From Drosophila pseudoobscura (Eukaryota; Arthropoda; Insecta; Diptera; Drosophilidae), in contig NC_046681.1 in the NCBI RefSeq assembly GCF_009870125.1, positions 28,790,001-28,854,000 of the forward strand: DNA of 64,000 nt. Direction: 5' to 3'. Both the position numbers and the translations under genes were made by a program. This document shows positions 50,779 through 61,800 of the stretch, one piece after another; position 1 is the stretch's first letter; each line of letters starts with the position of its first letter. The notes under the pieces were generated by a model. It ran no database searches. It was given only the letters and a program-made list of their open reading frames with translations, and was not told where the DNA came from.

Positions 50779-51358
50779 CTTTTATTCATATTTTAGTACA
50801 GTTACAGTTCGAATATATATGTATTTTTCTACTAATTAATACACACAACGAAATGACTTTTAATAGTTCATAGGTTTTTTTTCATAAGATTGTATGTATT
50901 AAGTAAATTTTTAGATACACTTCTAATACTGCTTATAATCTAATAGTGTACAAAATTAGATTTCTCTAGCTCTTATAGTCTCTGAGATCTAGACGCTCAT
51001 CGGGACGGACAGAGCTATATAGACTCGGTCGGAAACGTTACACTCATCCACATCCAAAATAGATTTTCATATTCCCTTCTTGCTCGTTCATTAATCGGGG
51101 TCTAACAGCACAGCGGTTGCTGGCGATTTCCTCCCACTGCCAGATCTACTTACAAGCCAAATGTTTAGCTTACCTCCGAATACTCGATGCAGAAAGTCGG
51201 TAGCACAGCTGCCAAGAGAATTTTACCTAGTATGCTGGTTGAAAAACATTCAACTCAATCACGAATCAGACATCAAACATCAAACATCTAAACATTCACG
51301 ATATATCTCACATTACAATAGACAATAGTTTACCCAGTAATTAGGGAGCCACACAGAA
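50779..51358. other. Spacer between copies A and B
   Basis: 3' UTR of copy A (to about 50940), then a truncated interspersed element (about 50941-51060). From about 51108 the sequence is shared with the region before copy C and so is probably the B/C promoter and 5' UTR. Confidence 0.65.
50941..51060 (+). mobile_element. Truncated DINE-1/mini-me-like fragment before copy B
   Basis: Matches the 3' half of the element at 45.13-46.18 kb (ctctagctcttatagtctctg, gagatctagacgctcatcggg, ggacagagctatatagactcg, gtcggaaacgttaca, catcc), with internal deletions that removed the tetramer core and the GATCAAGAATATA block. The equivalent place before copy C (55104-55286) carries the same fragment less deleted. 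Confidence 0.7.
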
Positions 51359-53958
51359 ATGCCAGAGCAGGAGAAACGAACCTTAAGGGAGCTTCGAGGC
51401 CATCGGGTGCTCCATGACAATCACCAGACCGGACCAACCCGTTTCGAGCAATTGCCAAGTCACACCAAACGGGTCACTTTTGGCAACAAACTATGCAATG
51501 GAGGTAATGACCAACCACCGAAGGCCAAAAAAGGTTTCATGCAAGCTGGAAAGGGCCTCACATCAGGTCTGATCACGATGTCACCGGTGGGCCAACGATT
51601 ACAGGCCGGTGGGTGTAAGATCAACATTTTATTCTTCCATTTATTCTTCATCCCTTAATATGTAGGTGCCAACAATCCTGGCGAAAGGTCGGTGAAAAGA
51701 TTGCCTCGTACAGACAGCGAATGCCAGTTCAAGGCACCGGGAATCGATTTTCTAACATCACGGGATACTAATATAACAACCCATGAGATCAAAATGCGTC
51801 CTTCGGCGACTTTGATTGGGATTGATTCTACCAAATGCGATTTCTTCCCGAAATATGTGGACAAGCGACCATTCAAGGAACAGGGAACACAAACGCTCTA
51901 TAGGTAAGCCTATATGACTTTGACCATTATTTCTAGATGAGACCATTACTCTGTCTGATTCCCAGGGAATCCTCTGCACAAACGGTGGCCTATTTGCCAG
52001 AGATCATGGACAAAGAAATGGATGAGCATCTAGAGCTGTTTACCCTACCGGCTTTGCTGCCTGGAGATAAGCCACCGGGACTCCATGAAGTCGAGATCCT
52101 TGAGCGTGCCCGCAAGCGCTGGGCCTTCAATAAGGCAGTGAAGACAAACTTTATGAAACAATTGCATGAGGCTCGGGAGTTGACAATGCAAACCAAATAC
52201 AAGCACATACTGGAAGCTTTTGAATGGGAGAGTTGGATCGTGCGGGAGGAGTACATACAGGAGTGTCAGAGGATGCGCCTCGAGATCGTTATAAAAATGT
52301 TCGACAGGCGCGAGAAGGAGATGCATTTAGCATCCAAAAAACGCATTGAAATGGCTTGCGAACGCATCGAGATGCGCCGTCAAGCTGGTCTTCACAAGAA
52401 CGAGATAGAGTATCAGCGAAGTAAGCGCCGGCTCGATATACAACTCGCAAAGACATCCCGGAAATGGCAAAAGCAGAGTCCCCTGTATTCTTTGGGATCA
52501 CCGTGCTCCGAGTTCTATGGACCACTAATCAGACACGGTGTAGATCCGGCACGTCGGAGTTTCTTAGGCACTAACCGCAAAGCCTTCGATATTAGGATGG
52601 ACGACCTGGAGAAGCGCGTGAACATGAACAACGTGACGTGTCCATTCCGAAAACTCAAGGAATGGTCCAAGCCCAAAGAGTATGTTAAGGAGTATGAACA
52701 GAACTTCTGCAATGACAAAAATTTGCAAAAGCTATACGAGTCCTTGAAGGGCTTGAGAACGCAGTCGACTATGGAAAACCGGACCGAACCGAAGTGTCTT
52801 AAGAAAAGAAAGCAATTGACCTCGGATAAGTACGAGAAATATCCAAGTTACACCCACATAGATTTCTATCAGGCAGCGCCAAAACAGATTCAACCGCCAG
52901 AGCCGACGCAGACGCCCGGTCGTTTTCCAACAAGAAGAGGCACATTGTATGCAAAGCACTTGGAGTCTCAGAGAAGAAACGAAGCTTTTGAGAATTTACT
53001 GAAAACGTACGAAGGCACTTATATTGGTGGCATCATGCAGTTCCTCTCTGAGGAAATGGGGCGGCTGAAGGAATATCGAAAGCTCCACTTCTTTACCATG
53101 TTGGCCCAAAGGGAGAGATGGCGACGCGAAGCGGGTGAAGCAGGATTGCGGCAGAAGGAGAATGAACTGAGAAAGCTATACGAAGAATTGTTCCAGAAGA
53201 GTATTGGGGCCCACTATCAGGTCAGCAATAAATATCTCAGCGCGCTTTTAACAACAGATATGAGCCACATAGCAGAGAGCGAGGCCGCGCTAACGGTGAC
53301 CGGGCAGGCCAAGCAAATCGATTTAGATATCCAGCGATGGCTAGAGAGCTTCAAGCTCATTCAGACGCCACTAACCTATGCTCCACTGCGTGTCATGCTA
53401 CGTGACATGGTCTCCCCAGACATGAATGCTGCTCTTGATCGTCATGAGAAGGCTCTTATCGCTAATTATATTGTTGAGGACGTGATATTTGGCAGAGTGT
53501 GGGAGGAGCTAGAACCATTCGACATATCCACCACCCTGACTAGCGACTTCATTGATCGCCTCATCGACAACGATCTCTATCTATTCTCCACGGACAGCGA
53601 AAGTGACACACCGCAGAAAACTTCAAGCTACGAGGCTAAGGCTATTATACGAAAGCTTATCCGCCAGGCAGTTCCCGGACAGCGCTGGAAAGATGAAATC
53701 GAACGCATTGTGCACGAGAACCAAAACGATCTATTCGATGATGTCTTCGCAGAAATCATGAATAAAATCGATAATCCTCCACCGATGAAATCGTCCGACC
53801 TAATCACTGTCCATTCGTGTCCATCTCAGGGTCACTTTTCTAGGACTGACAATTTTCGATCTATAGATATTATGGACCTCCCGATTTTCCCCAACTCATT
53901 GCCAAATTCTGAATTTGAGCGCATTCAACCGCTATCTCTACAAAAAAGGCAAATATAG
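51359..53958 (+). CDS. CFAP91-like protein, copy B (shortened)
   Basis: Exons 51359-51608, 51666-51903 and 51966-53958 give 826 aa. The intron phases match copy A. Intron donors are gtgggt (weak but shared with C) and gtaagc. The family motifs [61 protein letters not shown] and [16 protein letters not shown] are all present. Exons and introns appear the same as in copy C up to about 53783, except for an in-frame 39-bp deletion in exon 1. After that the 3' end is only loosely C-like. At about 53945 it jumps to sequence homologous to the far 3' end of copy A, in a different frame, and stops at once (LQKRQI then TAG). The acidic tail of about 180-300 residues seen in the other copies is therefore missing. 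The conserved core is intact, so a shortened protein may still be made. It could equally be a gene losing function. Confidence 0.8.
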
Positions 53959-54310
53959 ATGTAAAGATGCAGAGGAAAATGGTAGATGATATAAAGATGT
54001 AGAAAATAAAAAATCATAGTCTGACTGAAAACGCTTCCGAAGACGAAACTATGAAATGTAGCCTCCTGATAAGATGGAAGCATCAAAAGAATTGAATCAA
54101 AATCTGATTGAGAACCTCTTCTAAAAAGCTCAAGAAGAAGATGAACTGGATACGTTGTCTCTATCTAAGAATTGGTTAAAAAAGAGCAGCTCTGAAATAA
54201 CTGGATTTGTTGGTTAACTTTAATTCACATTTTAGTACAGTTACAGTTCAAATATATTTGTACGTTTCTACCAATTAATACACACAACGAAATGTCTTTT
54301 AATAGTTCAT
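53945..54310 (+). pseudogene. A-type 3' tail remnant downstream of copy B
   Basis: Homologous to the end of copy A (about 50505-50880). Shared strings include agtctgactgaaaa, tcaagaagaagatgaactgg, atctaagaattggttaaaaaag and the 3' UTR acagttacagttcaaata. In the A frame it is interrupted by stops, for example soon after the junction and at a cttctaaaaag site, so it is no longer coding. It shows that copy B formerly had, or was joined to, an A-like 3' end. Confidence 0.75.
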
Positions 54311-54318
54311 AGTATTTT

Positions 54319-55103
54319 TATACCCGATACTCAAAATGAGTATTGGGGTATATTAGATTTGTGGTAAAAGTGGATGTGTGTAACGTCCAGAAGGAATCGT
54401 TTCCCAACCCCATAAAGTATATATATTCTTGATCAGCATCAATAGCCGAGTCGATTGAGCCATGTCTGTCTGTCCGTCTGTCCGTCCGTCCGTCTGTCCG
54501 TCTGTCCGTCCCTATCAGCGCCTAGTGCTCAAGGACTATAAGAGCTAGAGCAACGACATTTTATATCCGGACTTCTGTGATGTGTCACTGTTACAAATAT
54601 ATTTCAAAACTTTGCCCCGCCCAATTTCGTCACCACAAAGGGCGAAAACCTGTGGCATCCACAATTTCAAAGATACGAGAAATCAGAGAACGGAAAATCG
54701 TAGAGAATGACTGTATGTTCTAGAGTGTAAAATCTGAACCAGATCGTATAATTATTATAGCCAAAATCAAGAAAACAATTTCATTCTTTCTCGCCCTGTC
54801 TCTCTCTAACACGTAGGTTTCATGGTCGGTTTTGCCAATTGCAAAATGTGAGTTCAACGATCTCAGAACCTATAAGAGCCAGAGTAACCAAATTTAGGAT
54901 CCACACTCCTGTGATATCGAACCTTGACCGTTTTGTGTCAAAATTTCGTCGCACCCCCTTCCGCCCCCGCAAAGGATAAAAATCTGGGGCAACCAAATTT
55001 TTTTTTTTTTTTTGTTATCCGCACTTCTGTTAGATTTCACTATAAAACGTATATCTCAAAATTTCGCCACACTCCTTTCCGCCCCCAAAAGGACGAAAAT
55101 CTG
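54319..55103 (-). mobile_element. DINE-1/mini-me-like element, inverted copy
   Basis: The reverse complement of the 45.13-kb element. It starts TATACCCGATACTCAAAATG, then has the inverted GATCAAGAATATATATACTT block (about 54417-54437), the GTCTGTCC core (about 54465-54512), and the module repeats back to a cttttcgtcc-type block near 55100. It carries a T run of about 18 at 54998-55016 that interrupts a module. It ends abruptly at about 55103, where a direct-orientation copy begins. Confidence 0.75.
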
Positions 55104-55286
55104 TTTGGGCGGGGCGAACTGAAATTCACTTCTAACAGTGCGATATCATAGGAGACTCGATAGTCTCTAAAATCTAAGCGCTCATCGGGACAGACAGAGC
55201 TATACAGACTCGTCTATTAATGCTGATCAAGAATATATATACTTTATGGGATCGGAAACGCTTTCTTCTGAATGTTACACACATCC
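55104..55286 (+). mobile_element. DINE-1/mini-me-like fragment before copy C
   Basis: Direct-orientation 3' part of the element: gggcggggcgaa, tatcataggag, gcgctcatcgggaca, the GATCAAGAATATATATACTT block, then ggatcggaaacgctttcttctg and acacacatcc. Together with the inverted copy just upstream it forms a head-to-head pair. It corresponds to the shorter fragment before copy B. Confidence 0.75.
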
Positions 55287-55543
55287 AAAATAGCACAGCG
55301 GTTGCTGGCGATTTCCTCCCACTGCCTGATCTACTTACAAGCCAAATGTTTAGCTTACCTCCGAATACTCGATGCAGAAAGTCGGTAGCACAGCTGCCAA
55401 GAGAATTTTACCTAGTATGCTGGTTGAAAAACATTCAACTCAATCACGAATCAGACATCAAACATCAAACATCTAAACATTCACGATATATCTCACATTA
55501 CAATAGACAATAGTTTACCCAGTAATTAGGGAGCCACACAGAA
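55287..55543 (+). promoter_or_regulatory. Shared upstream region of copies B and C
   Basis: The 250 bp before the ATG of copy C match the 250 bp before copy B (from about 51108) with very few changes, for example tgcctgatc against tgccagatc. They probably carry the core promoter and 5' UTR. I see no TATA box. The block has agcacagcggttgctggcg at its start and repeated acatcaaacatc close to the gene. Confidence 0.4.
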
Positions 55544-58500
55544 ATGCCAGAGCAGGAGAAACGAACCTTAAGGGAGCTTCGAGGCCATCGGGTGCTCCAT
55601 GACAATCACCAGACCGGACCAACCCGTTTCGATAGTGCACAACATTTACGCCAACCCGTTCCTCAAAAGGAGCAATTGCCAAGTCACACCAAACGGGTCA
55701 CTTTTGGCAACAAACTATGCAATGGAGGTAATGACCAACCACCGAAGGCCAAAAAAGGTTTCATGCAAGCTGGAAAGGGCCTCACATCAGGTCTGATCAC
55801 GATGTCACCGGTGGGCCAACGATTACAGGCCGGTGGGTGTAAGATCAACATTTTATTCTTCCATTTATTCTTCATCCCTTAATATGTAGGTGCCAACAAT
55901 CCTGGCGAAAGGTCGGTGAAAAGATTGCCTCGTACAGACAGCGAATGCCAGTTCAAGGCACCGGGAATCGATTTTCTAACATCACGGGATACTAATATAA
56001 CAACCCATGAGATCAAAATGCGTCCTTCGGCGACTTTGATTGGGATTGATTCTACCAAATGCGATTTCTTCCCGAAATATGTGGACAAGCGACCATTCAA
56101 GGAACAGGGAACACAAACGCTCTATAGGTAAGCCTATATGACTTTGACCATTATTTCTAGATGAGACCATTACTCTGTCTGATTCCCAGGGAATCCTCTG
56201 CACAAACGGTGGCCTATTTGCCAGAGATCATGGACAAAGAAATGGATGAGCATCTAGAGCTGTTTACCCTACCGGCTTTGCTGCCTGGAGATAAGCCACC
56301 GGGACTCCATGAAGTCGAGATCCTTGAGCGTGCCCGCAAGCGCTGGGCCTTCAATAAGGCAGTGAAGACAAACTTTATGAAACAATTGCATGAGGCTCGG
56401 GAGTTGACAATGCAAACCAAATACAAGCACATACTGGAAGCTTTTGAATGGGAGAGTTGGATCGTGCGGGAGGAGTACATACAGGAGTGTCAGAGGATGC
56501 GCCTCGAGATCGTTATAAAAATGTTCGACAGGCGCGAGAAGGAGATGCATTTAGCATCCAAAAAACGCATTGAAATGGCTTGCGAACGCATCGAGATGCG
56601 CCGTCAAGCTGGTCTTCACAAGAACGAGATAGAGTATCAGCGAAGTAAGCGCCGGCTCGATATACAACTCGCAAAGACATCCCGGAAATGGCAAAAGCAG
56701 AGTCCCCTGTATTCTTTGGGATCACCGTGCTCCGAGTTCTATGGACCACTAATCAGACACGGTGTAGATCCGGCACGTCGGAGTTTCTTAGGCACTAACC
56801 GCAAAGCCTTCGATATTAGGATGGACGACCTGGAGAAGCGCGTGAACATGAACAACGTGACGTGTCCATTCCGAAAACTCAAGGAATGGTCCAAGCCCAA
56901 AGAGTATGTTAAGGAGTATGAACAGAACTTCTGCAATGACAAAAATTTGCAAAAGCTATACGAGTCCTTGAAGGGCTTGAGAACGCAGTCGACTATGGAA
57001 AACCGGACCGAACCGAAGTGTCTTAAGAAAAGAAAGCAATTGACCTCGGATAAGTACGAGAAATATCCAAGTTACACCCACATAGATTTCTATCAGGCAG
57101 CGCCAAAACAGATTCAACCGCCAGAGCCGACGCAGACGCCCGGTCGTTTTCCAACAAGAAGAGGCACATTGTATGCAAAGCACTTGGAGTCTCAGAGAAG
57201 AAACGAAGCTTTTGAGAATTTACTGAAAACGTACGAAGGCACTTATATTGGTGGCATCATGCAGTTCCTCTCTGAGGAAATGGGGCGGCTGAAGGAATAT
57301 CGAAAGCTCCACTTCTTTACCATGTTGGCCCAAAGGGAGAGATGGCGACGCGAAGCGGGTGAAGCAGGATTGCGGCAGAAGGAGAATGAACTGAGAAAGC
57401 TATACGAAGAATTGTTCCAGAAGAGTATTGGGGCCCACTATCAGGTCAGCAATAAATATCTCAGCGCGCTTTTAACAACAGATATGAGCCACATAGCAGA
57501 GAGCGAGGCCGCGCTAACGGTGACCGGGCAGGCCAAGCAAATCGATTTAGATATCCAGCGATGGCTAGAGAGCTTCAAGCTCATTCAGACGCCACTAACC
57601 TATGCTCCACTGCGTGTCATGCTACGTGACATGGTCTCCCCAGACATGAATGCTGCTCTTGATCGTCATGAGAAGGCTCTTATCGCTAATTATATTGTTG
57701 AGGACGTGATATTTGGCAGAGTGTGGGAGGAGCTAGAACCATTCGACATATCCACCACCCTGACTAGCGACTTCATTGATCGCCTCATCGACAACGATCT
57801 CTATCTATTCTCCACGGACAGCGAAAGTGACACACCGCAGAAAACTTCAAGCTACGAGGCTAAGGCTATTATACGAAAGCTTATCCGCCAGGCAGTTCCC
57901 GGACAGCGCTGGAAAGATGAAATCGAACGCATTGTGCACGAGAACCAAAACGATCTATTCGATGATGTCTTCGCAGAAATCATGAATAAAATCGATAATC
58001 CTCCACCGGTGAAATCGTCTGACCTAATTAGTGTCCATTCGTGTCAATCTCAGGGTCACATTTCGAAGATTGACAATTTTCGATCGTTGTGTAATATTGA
58101 CCTCACAATGTTCCAAAACTCATTGCCAAATTCTGAATTGGAGCGCATTCAAATACTATCTCTACAAAAAAAAGTTGAAAAGGACAATGTTACCGCTGGG
58201 TTGAAGACCTTCGATAAGTACCATGGAGATGACAATGCACCTGAACAATTGGATGTGTTTATAAAATCAGAGGTGTTTAACATCATTAATGACTCACAGG
58301 AAAACGTACCAGAGGATGTGTTCGGCGTCACTGGAGTGTTAGATCTAAGCAAGGAGAAGGACTTTAAGATGCTGAAGCATGCCAAAGAAGAATTAGAAGT
58401 AGAAGTAGAGTTTCATGTCCTACCGGTCAATTTTTTGGAAGACCCTAGCAGTCTCCAGGAGGCGGTCTTCGAGGAAGAAGAAGGTATATATAAAGAAGAG

Positions 58501-58680
58501 AAAGATATGTCCGATAAGACTGATTCTAGAGCTCACGCGACACCGGAAGACTTTAGTCTTCCTTTTACCTCTCAAGAAGGCACTGAAAATGTGGAAGATG
58601 AATATTTTCCCAAGGAAGAAGCCGCCTCGGTAACCGCTGAGACAATCGTGGCGAATTCTCAAATATTTAAGTTCAGATGA
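55544..58680 (+). CDS. CFAP91-like protein, copy C
   Basis: Exons 55544-55832, 55890-56127 and 56190-58680 give 1005 aa. It has the same gene structure and motifs as copies A, B and D: GTQTLYR/ESSAQT across intron 2, [48 protein letters not shown] and [16 protein letters not shown]. It has 13 extra residues in exon 1 relative to B (DSAQHLRQPVPQK). After the conserved core it continues into its own acidic tail (about residues 780-1005, with Glu-rich segments such as EELEVEVEF and FEEEEGIYKEEKD) and ends at 58678-58680. Exon 1 and 2 and most of exon 3 look the same as B at nucleotide level, introns included, which indicates very recent duplication or conversion. AATAAA at 58767 is a likely poly(A) signal. 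Role by family: structural or adaptor protein at the radial-spoke base of the axoneme. Confidence 0.85.
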
Positions 58681-58892
58681 TTTTTAAATTTCGTGACAGT
58701 TATTATTAATTTCCATGAAAATGGAACTTTGTCTTTAATTCCATACATGTGCAGTGGTTGTAGTGGAATAAAAAAATACGTTATAATGTATGTAACTAAA
58801 CACTTGACTTTTACTTTTATTGCAGCTTCCAAAGGCACTTTCTAAGACATAGATGTAGAAAATATATAATTTAATCAAATATATCTGGAATA
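58681..58892. other. Convergent 3' junction of copy C and the dynein gene
   Basis: Only 212 bp separate the stop of copy C (+ strand) and the stop of the dynein heavy chain (- strand). It holds AATAAA for copy C at 58767-58772 and, on the - strand, AATAAA for the dynein gene at 58821-58816, so the two transcripts should end nearly back to back. Confidence 0.7.
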
Positions 58893-61800
58893 TTAGAAAC
58901 TCAGCTGACAGAGCAGCGCCGTGCCACGATTAATCCAGTGGGACGTAGGGGTATTTGGATTGCAGAGCAGCAGCATGGCCACCACAAAGTTGGTACTGTG
59001 TCCCGTGGTGGAGAGGACACCGCGGCGTTCGGCTGTCTTGTAGAGCGGACACAGATAGTTGTGACGCTCGGGGAGATCGGTCCGCTTAAGGGGCTTCAGC
59101 CATATCAAGGGCATGGGGTCGAACAGTTCCCTTGGACGCGACTCGGCCAAATATTTGGCCGTGCGATCCCAACGGGCACCCTCCAGGTAAATCCCATACA
59201 CAAAGACTCCATCTGCGGGTGCAGTGATACCCTTGATTTGGTTCTCCTCCAGCGAGAGCACCTCGTAGTCAAAGGCAAGCAGATCTATGGAAATGACATA
59301 CTTTCGTGCATAGTTCTGCTGGGCGCCAGTGAGGAAGGCCTGGGTGAAGAAGAATCCAGACAGCCAGAAGGTGGAGGGAGCGCCATGGTCGTACCAGTGC
59401 TGAAATGGATGGAACACATATGTTTATTTCAGGTACCCGTTATCCGTACCAGGGCACCTCTTATCGATTGGCCTAGCAAACAAATGTCGGCTCCCTAGCA
59501 GCGCCTCCGTTGCTAACTGGCAAAATGCTTCGCTTACCTGCAGGAATTCCAGGCGATGCAGAAAGTCGGTTACGTAGCTGCCGAGTGGCTTCAGGCTGGG
59601 ATACGATTTACCAGCCCACATTGCTGGTATCTTCGCTATCAGGACAGACTTGTAGACGGCCTCCACAGCGGCAGACATCACCACCAAACCTGCATTGAAT
59701 GGAAAAAGCACCAGTTATCATAATACAGTAGGCTGTTCACGAAACATATGGCATATGCCAAATGGAAAACTAAAAATTAAATTAGTATAAATAACACGTC
59801 AATCCCCAAACACTTAAACAATACACCATAAAATAATCGTGTGTTGCGGAAAAATTTCGCGGTGACCCTACAAAGACAGGTAGATATATAGATAGGTCTC
59901 ATTCAAAATGCCAGCACATGAAAAGAAACTGAACGGGGCCCAAAAACAAATGGGCCTCCTCGAAGAAAAAGAGAAACGAAATACAATTACAAAGGTGGAT
60001 GCTTCCACATATTCACCTGGACGCCAAAGGAAGCAGTCGCCAGGGCAGACCAAACGGGTCACATTCAGAAAGCAAAGGTCTCATGGAGAGTCGCCACAGA
60101 TCCCAAAAGACGCCTGCCTTCAGGGACTTACATCTTGTTTGATCACAAGGTCTTCATTGGATCGTCGACTACCGGCCGGTAAGTGCAAAACGGAAGCAGG
60201 CATGTTTTCTCTTGATCACTATTTGAACCTTCACACATTCTTGATACCCCCTGCAGGTGCTAACAACCCGGCCGATCGGTCTACTGGTAAACTGCCTCGT
60301 ACAGACAGTGAATGCCACTTCAAGGCACCGGGAATTGACTTTCTTATAGAACGAAATACAGATGTAACTTCTCACGAAGTCAAGATGAGTCCCTCGGTGC
60401 CTGTGGTGAAGAATTTAAAGAACAAATGCGATTTCTTCCCGAAATATGTGGACAAGCGGCCATTCAAGGAGCAGGGAACACAAACGCTCTATAGGTAAGC
60501 CGAAGGAAAGTCTATATTTCTAGATGATAGCATTATACTGTCTGATTCCCAGGGAGTCCTCTGCCCAAACGGTAGCCTATTTGCCAGAGATCATGGACAA
60601 GGAGATAGATGAGCATCTGGAGCTATTTTGCCTACCGTCTTTGCTGCCTGGAGATAAGCCACCGGGACTCCATGAAGTCGAGATCCTTGAGCGTGCCCGC
60701 AAGCGCTGGGCCTTCAATAAGGCAGTGAAGACAAACTTTATGAAACAATTGCATGCGGCTCGGGAGTTGACAATGCAAACCAAATACAAGCACATACTGG
60801 AAGCTTTTGAATGGGAGAGTTGGATCGAGCGGGAGGAGTACATACAGGAGTGTCAGATGATGCGACTGGAGATCGTCATAAAGATGTTCGACAAGCGCGA
60901 GAAGGAGATGCATTTAGCATCCAAGACGCGCATTGAAATCGCTTGCGAACGAATCGAGAAACGCAGGCAGGAGGGTCTGCACAAAAACAAGATGGAGTAT
61001 CTGCGTGGCAAGCATCGTCTCGAAAGCAAGCGTAATCCCACGTCCCAAAAGTGGAAGAGGCAGACTCCTATGTATGCTTTGGGATCACCGTGCTCCGAGT
61101 TCTATGGACCACTCATTAGACACGGTGTTGATCCGGCACGTCGCAGCTTTGTTGGCACCAATAGCAAGGCCTTCGACATGAGAATTGACGATCTGGAGAA
61201 GCGAGTGAACATGCAGAAACTACAGTGTCCGTTCAGAAAGCTCAAGGAATGGTCAAAGCCTAAAGAGAGTATCAAGGAGCACGAACAGAACTTCTGCTCT
61301 GATAAAAATTTGCAAAAGCTCTACGACTCCTTGAAGGGCTTGAGAACAATGGCGCGGAAGGAGAAGTCACAACCAAAATGTCTCAAGAAACGACTGATAC
61401 CCAATGCTGAGAGAAAATCCACGATACATTATGATTTTGAATACCAAGATCCAACTGCCACATACGGCACCAAGCGAATCGCCAAGGAAGATTCCTCAGA
61501 GATCCTAACGCCATACCAATCCTCCTCTCCCTATAAAGTTAAGTCTTCTCCACCAACACTAAGCTCAGTGTTCAGCAAGCGGATGCGAGATGAGAGAAGC
61601 AGTCAGGAACTAGAGAAGCTATTGCACACGTACGAAGGTACCCACATTGGTTGGGTCATGGAGTTCCTAACCGAAGAGGCGGGACGATTGAAGGAGCTCC
61701 GAAGGCTCCACCTATTAGCCATTCTGGTCCAGAAAGAGCGATGGAGACGTGAGGCGGGCGAGGCAGGGCTTCGGCAGAAGGAGAACGAAATGCGAAAGCT

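Noticed and set aside
51937..51965. Apparent ATG starts just before exon 3 in copies B, C and D (51937, 56161, 60524)
   Set aside because: They lie in intron 2 before the cccag acceptor. Splicing to exon 2 rebuilds the conserved GTQTLYRESSAQT stretch, so they are intron read-through.
58938..59498. 186-codon + strand frame over the dynein exon
   Set aside because: Antisense shadow; the - strand encodes unmistakable dynein C-terminal peptide.
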